Positions 56,601 to 64,000 of a stretch of 64,000 bases of DNA are shown one piece after another. Position 1 is the stretch's first letter; every line of letters starts with the position of its first letter. Both the position numbers and the translations under genes were made by a program. The notes under the pieces were generated by a model. It had not been told where the DNA came from and searched no databases. It worked only from the letters and a program-made list of their open reading frames with translations. Origin of the DNA: Monilinia fructicola (Eukaryota > Ascomycota > Leotiomycetes > Helotiales > Sclerotiniaceae); NCBI GenBank assembly GCA_008692225.1, contig VICG01000013.1, positions 1,178,001 through 1,242,000 of the forward strand. Reading direction: 5' to 3'.

Positions 56601-59600
56601 TTAAATATTTTTTAATTAAAAGATTATTAGCGATTGTTATAATTATAATTTTATAAACTAGTAAAACTTCTGAAAGTAATTTAGAGATTTTAAAATAGAA
56701 AATAATACTTTTAAATAATATAACTATTTTTAAGGATTTATATTAATAATAAGGACTTCAAAAAATAATTATGACTAATTTTATAGTATAGAAAGATCAT
56801 AAAGAATTTACTAAGGTTTTTAAAGGTAAAAAAATGTATATCGATTTTTGCGAAAATTGGTAGAAAAAATTTAAGCTAAAAAAAGCTAAGATTTATTCAA
56901 TTAGTAAAGTAAATTAAAAGCTTATTAATAAAATGTTTGATTAATTATATAAACAAAATTAATTTAAGTAAACTATAATGCTAATTCTTTTTAGTTTTTT
57001 TGTTTTTTATATTTACAAAAATATTATAAATAAAAAAAAAGTTACTAATAAAAAAGGTTATATTGTTATGAATATTAAAGCTTTAAATCAAATTATTATT
57101 TTTAATGTATACTTAATCCTTATTTAAGTAGATATTATTACAATAATTACTAATTATCCGTTTATTTCTACAATTAATTATACTAGTTTTTTTTACTAAT
57201 AATGTGTTAAGGAGGAATACTAAAAGTTTTTTATTATATTATTATATTATAGTTAAAAAACATTTATATACACTATAATAAAATTTCAGAATTTTTTAGT
57301 ATATATTTAATATTAAATTGATTTTATTTTTTATATAAAACAAAAGTTTATAAAAGTTTATATTAATAATATTATTATCTTCAATTACAGTTTTAAAGAA
57401 TATTTCGATTATTTTTAATAAATGTTTTATTAATTAAAACAACATTATATTATTTTAAATCCAAAAAAATACTTTTTTGCCTACCCTTCAATTATACTTT
57501 TTAATTAGAAAATTAATACTTTCAATTTAGTTTCTATTATAGATAAATTGGTAACTATTAAAGCTTTAACTTTTTTGTAAACCTTAAAGCAATTAAAATA
57601 TTATTTGAACTTTATTAAATATCTATAATAATACATTTTTTATTATATAAAACTTTTTATTATATTATAAAAACAAAAAGTTAAACTAAACTAAATACTT
57701 TAAGAATATAGTAAAAACAAAATTATTAAAATAAAACAATAAAAAAAAGCAGTTTTAACAAAATTCAAGAATATTATAAAAAAAAAAAAAGATTTATTTA
57801 ATGTATTATAATATACTTTCAAAAAGTTTATTATTTTGTATTATATAAATTTGGAGAAGAGATTGTATATTAATGTTAATACTTTGAAGGATAGTATTGA
57901 AGGTATGATTTATTACTCCGATATTAAGTTTTTAATCCAGAAGTTAACAATACTTATTATGTTTTTGTTCAGATTAATTATAATTGCGGAGTTTAATTAT
58001 TAGCTTATTAAATTAGAGATTACAGGTTTATATTAAATTATTAGTAGAATCTAGCATTTTATCAAATTCTTAAAATTGTTAATTATTGTTTATATTAATT
58101 ATTTTGCTATTATTTAAATAGTAACCCAAACTTTAATAAATATTTTATTGTTGGTTAGATTAAATTTATAATATCTTTAAAATTCTAAATACTTATTTAA
58201 ATTTTAATTTAAAATATAATATAAATTAAAACAATTAAATATTATATTAAATATTCTATTAAGATTTTATATCATTAATGCTACAATTAGTAAATAACAA
58301 AATTTTATAATTAAACCAATTTATAATATTAATTTAATAGAATTTTGGGGGTATTTTATAATTATCTTATAGATTAATAAAATTTAACTGTAAAAATTAA
58401 AAATAAGCTTACAATATAGATATTAGAACTTTTAACCTTATTAAATAAATCAAAGAAAATTCTAAATTAAGAATTAATATTATAGAATTACTTTTCAAAT
58501 TCAAAAATAGAATACTTTATACAAAAGTTAATTAAATCCATTTATAGACTTATATAATAATACTCAAATTGTTAAAAACTAAAGTTTTTAATTATATATA
58601 TAATTAGTTCAAATATTTTAATTATAATAAAATTTATAAAAAAGTTTTAGTTAACTTCTATATTTTTGATATTTCAAAAAAGATTTGAGCTTATTTATAT
58701 TATTATTATTAATACAAGGTATTATTAACTTTATATCATTAACCTTATAATAACTTACAATTAATTTTAATTCCTCTACACATTTTTTATATAATCTTTA
58801 TCAATTTTATATTTGCTTTACTTTGATCTACCCTAAATTTGTTTAATTACAATTTATTAATTATTAATAAATTTTCAAAAGTTATTATACTAATTTTAAG
58901 TAAATCAATTTGAATAATAGCTTAATAAAAAAATACTTTAATTATACATTTATTACAAATCTTATAGAGAGTTCCCTAAACAATAATATTAGATCGGAAT
59001 AAAAAGTTTATTTTTAAGATATAAAAAAGTATTATAAATTTATTAAGCGTTAAACTACTTTTTATTATTGTTTAGTATTCTTAAACTAACAATATTAATG
59101 AATATATTAATTAAATAGTTAAAATTATTTTATATTACTATTTGATTGCTATAAAGAATATTTTTTATTGACCCAAAATTTTATCTTATTTAATTATTAT
59201 ATTATTAAACTTTACTTTATATAGGATTAATATATCTGCTATTATAGTAATATATAATTTATAGATTAAAAAGTTCTTTGATATTATAGTTAAAGCTATT
59301 GTAAAATTTTCGGAGATAATCCCCCTATGGACTAAATTTGAACCTATAGAACTTTTAGTTCAAATTTATCCTATTAAACCGTTAATTAATGGAAAATATA
59401 AGTTTACTTTGATTAAAACTATTAATATAATAAAGTTTATAGCAATATATATAAAAGTATTAGTATAATAAGTACTATAAACTAATATTCTTTAAGATCA
59501 ATAATTAGATTTTGTTAAAACTTTATTATGGTTATAACATATCTGATTTTATAAAGTAAAACACCAAAATTAAACAATAATTTATAGGATCTTTCAAAAT

Positions 59601-60014
59601 GTTAAAAAAGGTAAACTATTTAGCATATTAAATCAAATTATCTAAATCAATAAAAATATATTTAGTTATTAATATTGCATACTTTAAGCTTTTATTAAAC
59701 TTTATTAAGAACTCCTACCAGCAATTTTTTGTATAAGAAATTTTGCGGAATCCAAAGTTGATTACTAATCGAATTTTACATAAACGAAAATAACATAAAA
59801 GGAATAAAGAAGTTATAATAAAATATTTAATATAGTATTAAGGAAAAACTATAGAATAGAATAAATAACAGATAATAAAATATATTCCGATAAAAGTTAT
59901 TAAGATTTTTAAAGAATAAAATAATGGAAGATAGCAAAAGATTATATAACATATTTTCTTCATTCTTTTTTCATTTTTATGCTTTGGAATAAAGCATTTT
60001 TTGTTAGCGACATT

Positions 60015-60180
60015 TGTTACAATATATTATCAATTTTATGATCACATAACCATACTAGCCTAATTTGTCTAGTTTATCTTAAATTAGCTTAGCTTAGCTT
60101 AAGTAAGCGGGGCCCATAAAAAGGGCTCCGCTCACTTTCACAAATCCTCATCTTAATTTAATTCAATCAAAACACTCACA
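60015..60180 (+). repeat. 3' LTR, 166 bp
   Basis: Right long terminal repeat, TGTTACAATA to CACTCACA, same length as the left copy and followed by the GGGGT target duplication. Confidence 0.93.
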
Positions 60181-60185
60181 GGGGT

Positions 60186-60608
60186 TGTTGGATTGATGGA
60201 AGAGGTATTGATGATAAGTTGAGTCGACGTGCAGGATTTCATGTCTTTGCCATTATTGAACGTCATTGATCAACGACGTCATCGAAGAGCTACCAAGCTA
60301 CCCACATTTTGCCCCTTCGTTGAATTGATCAGTCAGCATCAGATATTGGCGAGGAGAACATACTATTCAGATTTTTCATAATTAATCCCAGTTTCATAAA
60401 TAATAGATACTTTTCATTTCTCATTTTATACATCCGTATATCACAATATGACCATCCTGAATTCCCCCCAAAATGTTCTGAAAATACCCTCAAAGCGCCT
60501 TCTCTTGGATTCCAATCACAATGTGACCCAACTCTACCCCAAGATATGCCCTATCTAGTCCAACAATCATAAGGATATCCAAACAAGCAAATTCGATTCT
60601 AAAACGAA
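60186..60608. other. Intergenic
   Basis: About 420 bases between the transposon and the 3' end of the SNF2 gene. Composition returns to normal at the LTR edge. No feature is supported. Confidence 0.4.
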
Positions 60609-63600
60609 TCACCATCTTCTCCCATAAACTGAATCTTCCACCTTTCTGGCTTGGAAAGGAGTTGGTGTAATCTTCCTCGGTGCTGACGCAACCTGTGAAC
60701 CGACGCTATCCAAATTTACCGCACCCTTACTTGGACTTCTACTTGCAGACTCTTTTTAAAATTCTAGGTTTTGCACCAAGATCATAGGCACCAGCAGCGG
60801 GTGGCGCATTTTCAGCATCCCTTCTGAACAATTGCAAAATCTCCTTCATGCCCAATTTACCTGCACCACCTTTACCACCTTCAATGGTTTGATTTGCGAG
60901 CTCTCGTTTCTTTTCTTGTAGAAGCAAAAATTCGCTCTTCAACAGTATCTTTGATGGTGATCTTATAGACAATAACGTCGATCTTTTGTGTCAGACGATG
61001 TACACGATCGATGGCTTGTTCTTCAACAAACTATAGGATAAGCGTCAGCAATGGTGATTGTGGAATATAGACCTGGAACATGAACTTACAGGATTCCAGA
61101 ATGGCTCAAGAATAACTACACGGGTAGCAGCTGTAAGATTAAGACCTAAAGAACCACACTTCAAACTACAAAGTAAAACTCTGCAATTGTCATCGTTACG
61201 AAGTCTGTCTAAACTGGCCTCACGAAGGTCGTTCTTCATACCCCCCATCATATCGAGTATACTTGAAACCCTTCTGGCGTAAGAATGGCTCGATAAGATC
61301 CAACATCGACGTGAACTGCGAAAATACGATGAACTTATGTTGAGCTGCTTCCTTTCCGAGAATTTTCATGAGATGTGTTATCTTTGTAGATGCAGCAATT
61401 CTTGAAAGCTCAGCCTCCTCGTCCGAGCCGAATTCATCTTCAACATCAGATTCTTCTTCAGAGTCCTCTTCTGACGTCTCGTCATCTTGTGACTCTTCAA
61501 CAGATTCTTCGGCAGATTCTTCCTCGTCCTCTTCCTCGTCCTCTTCGTCGGAGCTGTCAAGATTTACCACCTTCTTCTTGCCAATATCCTTGAGATCAGG
61601 GAAAGAATCATCAAGATCATCATCATGATCTGAATCAAGCCATTCACCACCACCTTCACAGTTCTCATCTTCTTTTCCACCTGCTTTCCCTAGAGTAAGA
61701 GCACCGCGTTTTTTATCTCCAACAAGCCACTCGCCTTCTTCTTCTTCTTCTTCTTCTTCTTCTTCTTCTTCTTCTTCTTCTTCTTCTTCTTCTTCCCTCA
61801 TCGTCACTATCCTCGATAATCTGTCTATTTCTTGGCTTCCGAATTGGAACTGGCTTAGACTCCTTGTGCTTCTTGCTTTTCTTAATCTTCTCTTCTTTCC
61901 TCTTTTTGGTCTTCTTCTTCGGACTAAGCTTCTTTCCAGAAATTTCTTCCAAATCTGCTTCGCAATCCAAACAACGGATGGCACCTTGTGAAGTGGCTTC
62001 TTTGCCAAGTTCAATTTGGCAGACCTCACATTTCTTGGAGCCTACACCCAATGATCCGAACATGTCCGCCATCTCATCAACGTCAGTTGTTGATTTTGAT
62101 TTAGGGTTGCTGGTTTCAGCTGATAGAGCATCGGTATCCTTTCCCAATTTACTTCCGACAAGTTTTGGGTGATTACAGGCTTGTCTCAGGCGTAGAAGTA
62201 ACACCAGCGCGCTTGCATAGTTGACTTTTCTTCCATCCATCATCTCTTCGATACTTGCATCAGTCCGCTGTTCCAATCTTTCATAAAATCTGCGTTCTTC
62301 AGGTGAGAACTCCGCGAAGACTTTCTCGATTTTACGATCTACAACTTTGAAGCCCGTTGAGTTGCCTTCACCAGCAGCGGAAGGCTTTCCCCCAGGGTTA
62401 AGAGCTCCATCCTTCTTTAGAATTTCCTTGGTACGACGCTTCATGAAAATCTGCAAATAATGACGAAGGCGCTTGATCGCAACGTCACCTCTACCATTTT
62501 TCATTGGTCGGTCGATTTGGTCCTTCCATTCGCGGAGATTATCAAATGGCTTGATTCTCAAAAACTTGATCAGACTTTGCAATTCATCCAAATTATTCTG
62601 CATGGGGGTTCCTGTCAAGCACCAACGGTAGTGGCTTCGAAGAGAATAGCATGCTTGTGTAGCCTTGGCGTTACGATTCTTGATAGTATGAGCTTCATCA
62701 AGAATGACTCTATACCAGTGTATGCCAAAACAACCGACCTTGACACCTTCATCATCATCATCCTTAGACGAATTACCCCATTCCGAAACAAGAATCTGGT
62801 AAGTGGTTATGACAACATCATATTTTCTGAGGTCTTGAAATCGTTTTGTACGTTGAGGGCCATGGTGAACACACACACGAAGAGAGTGGCTGCTCTCAAC
62901 CTTGTCCTTGATTTCAGCTTCCCACTGTCGAATAAGTGCAAGAGGTGCAACAACCAAGGTACACTTGTCCAGTCCTGAGGGTAATTTGCGTTTACTGTGT
63001 GCTTCGTCTGAACTTGATGGTTTGGGGTTGCTCAAAATGAGCGAAATCGATTGTAGTGTCTTTCCCAAACCCATATCATCGGCAAGAATGCCTCCCTTGG
63101 GCACCATACCTTTCTTTCCCGTGCCGATTTCTCGTCCAATCATCCACTCTAAACCTTCAACTTGATGCGGAAGTAACTTCACATTGATTCCTTCAACAGT
63201 CCCATCGTCTTCGTCTTCGTCTTCTGATGTAACTTCGAGCTTTTCATCCGGTTCGACATTTAATCCATTCATCTGCGCCATTAAATCTTCGACCTCCGCA
63301 TCCTTCTTCTTTCTACGTGATCGAGTTCTAGGTCTTGCATCTTCTTCTTCTTCAATAACACCCTCTAGAAGTGCTTTCAAATCTTCTTGTGCCTTTGCAG
63401 GGTCAACGTAGACGTGTGGTTCGTTGTAGTTAGGCTTAGAATCGGTCAAATCCACGTAATTGGTAGACGTATAGGTATTTACGGATTGAAAGCCTCCGTA
63501 GCTCTTTGGAAGGGAGCCAAATGTCTGTGCCGGTGCAGGGTAAGTCGTTGCATATGATGAGGAGCTGGGTATAGGTGCACGCACTGCTGGCTGGTTATAT

Positions 63601-63966
63601 TCAGCTGGAGCCCGTGGCATAAGAGGATTGATGATCTTTCGAGCTGCATCTTTTGCAGCTTGTAAATGTGGGTGTGCTTTGTACAGTCAGATCAGCACAC
63701 GAAGTCATCGTCACAGAGAGGAAACAAATACCATGTTTTTCTGGCTCTCTATGAAATTCAGGACGGGATTTTGGTTTGACAAAAAGTTCAGAGTGTTGTT
63801 GCTGGGATTTACGATTCAGTGGAGATTGTGGAAGTGTAGTTTCTCCGAATCTTGGAATGCTGGATAGATGATTTGCGCCATTGCTTTGAGAGTGTCGATA
63901 TTGATCATTAGACTCTTCTGATCGGAACGCCGCCGGCACCTTTGCTGGAGATATTTCCCTGACCAT
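60609..63966 (-). CDS. SNF2-family DNA-dependent ATPase/helicase, about 1079 aa, four frame breaks
   Basis: Nuclear chromatin/DNA-repair translocase with features of the Rad5/Rad16/Uls1 branch; exact orthology not settled. Exons 63966-63732, 63676-61090 and 61030-60609. N-terminus Ser/Pro-rich and disordered. Motif order: [16 protein letters not shown], Walker [12 protein letters not shown] (motif I), [15 protein letters not shown] (Ia), [10 protein letters not shown] (II, DEAH), [16 protein letters not shown] (III), then [17 protein letters not shown] (IV), [19 protein letters not shown] (V) and [11 protein letters not shown] (VI). A four-Cys zinc-like element (CEVCQ…CLDCE) and a 60-residue Lys-rich then Glu-rich linker lie between the lobes. 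Four places need one base fewer: C3 61795-61797, C6 61241-61246, A5 60926-60930 and T5 60753-60757; all then join to the stop at 60609-60611. Confidence 0.92.
61737..61794. repeat. (CTT)n trinucleotide run inside SNF2 coding sequence
   Basis: About 19 CTT units on plus, encoding a poly-Glu run on the coding minus strand between the two helicase lobes. The adjacent CCC at its right edge is one of the suspected single-base insertions; read in the shifted frame the same run gives poly-Arg. Confidence 0.95.
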
Positions 63967-64000
63967 TTTGTTTCCTTTCTCAATGGGGGGTCTATCGTAT

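Larger units (their letters stand above)
53487..60180 (+). mobile_element. RIP-degraded Ty3/gypsy LTR retrotransposon (chromovirus-like)
   Basis: A complete 6,694-base element. Both LTRs are 166 bases (53487-53652 and 60015-60180), start TGTTACA and end …ACA, and are flanked by an identical 5-base target duplication GGGGT (53482-53486 and 60181-60185). The LTRs share AACCATACTAGCC-type and AAAAAGGGCT blocks and differ almost only by transitions. The interior is extremely AT-rich and full of stops, as after RIP, but domain traces remain in coding order: a gag-like frame near 54579-54797; reverse transcriptase near 57030-57400, including KALNQIIIFNVY and an active site read as VYINN at 57356-57370; integrase traces near 59080-59200; and chromodomain-like traces near 59735-59935 (EILRNPKLITNRILHKRK, KYLI). 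RT before integrase places it in Metaviridae. Not active. Confidence 0.93.

Overview
The window is chromosomal DNA of a filamentous ascomycete (Pezizomycotina). Protein genes are split by short introns of about 50-85 bases with GTAAGT/GTATGT/GTGAGT donors and CAG/TAG acceptors. The gene families are fungal: acetamidase-like amidase, Zn2Cys6 regulator, HeLo-domain protein, FMP52, inositol-phosphorylceramide-synthase-like enzyme and MET10. The spacers hold AT-rich repeats with the C-to-T/G-to-A decay of RIP (repeat-induced point mutation). A Leotiomycete such as a Botrytis/Sclerotinia relative fits, but that placement is inference from general protein character, not something I could test.

Layout. 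1-924 (-): 5' part of an aquaporin running off the left edge. 2000-5336 (-): 981-aa multi-zinc-finger protein, divergent from an Hsp70-like ATPase (6101-8732, +); a perfect 13-bp-arm palindrome lies between them. 9.43-10.34 kb: AT-rich relic next to an intron-containing tRNA-Gly(UCC). 12298-13659 (+): coiled-coil protein. 14406-16221 (-): amidase. 16615-17178 (-): small secreted protein. 18190-19078 (-): elongin C in four exons. 21094-22215 (+): PAP2/IPC-synthase-like membrane enzyme. 22.2-24.1 kb: simple repeats, including a (TTTCCC)17 array. 24109-25118 (-): p23/Sba1 co-chaperone. 26696-27464 (+): Vps24 (ESCRT-III). 27.5-29.4 kb: TA-rich microsatellite and a short interstitial telomere-like tract. 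29485-31611 (-): Zn2Cys6 transcription factor. 33048-35055 (+): HeLo-domain protein with a C-terminal pseudokinase. 37153-39890 (-): ABCG half-transporter. 40977-42646 (-): secreted berberine-bridge-type FAD oxidase. 45072-48432 (-): sulfite reductase alpha subunit (MET10). 50105-50607 (-): small repeat-containing protein. 51692-52501 (+): FMP52. About 52.83-53.16 kb (-): small conserved-looking fungal protein. 53487-60180: complete but RIP-degraded Ty3/gypsy LTR retrotransposon with 166-bp LTRs and a 5-bp target duplication. 60609-63966 (-): SNF2-family helicase.

Most genes are housekeeping and unlinked in function; there is no biosynthetic cluster. The strongest window-wide observation is about the sequence itself: about 17 single-base frame breaks lie in conserved genes (MET10, Sba1, SNF2, FMP52, ABCG, Hsp70-like, HeLo), mostly in homopolymer runs and nearly all reading as one extra base. 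That pattern points to uncorrected insertion errors in the assembly rather than many independent pseudogenes, and it changes how the genes should be modelled. I did not find convincing evidence of an undescribed system. The best biological leads are the HeLo-pseudokinase, the phase-1 exon architecture of the zinc-finger gene and the palindrome in its shared promoter.
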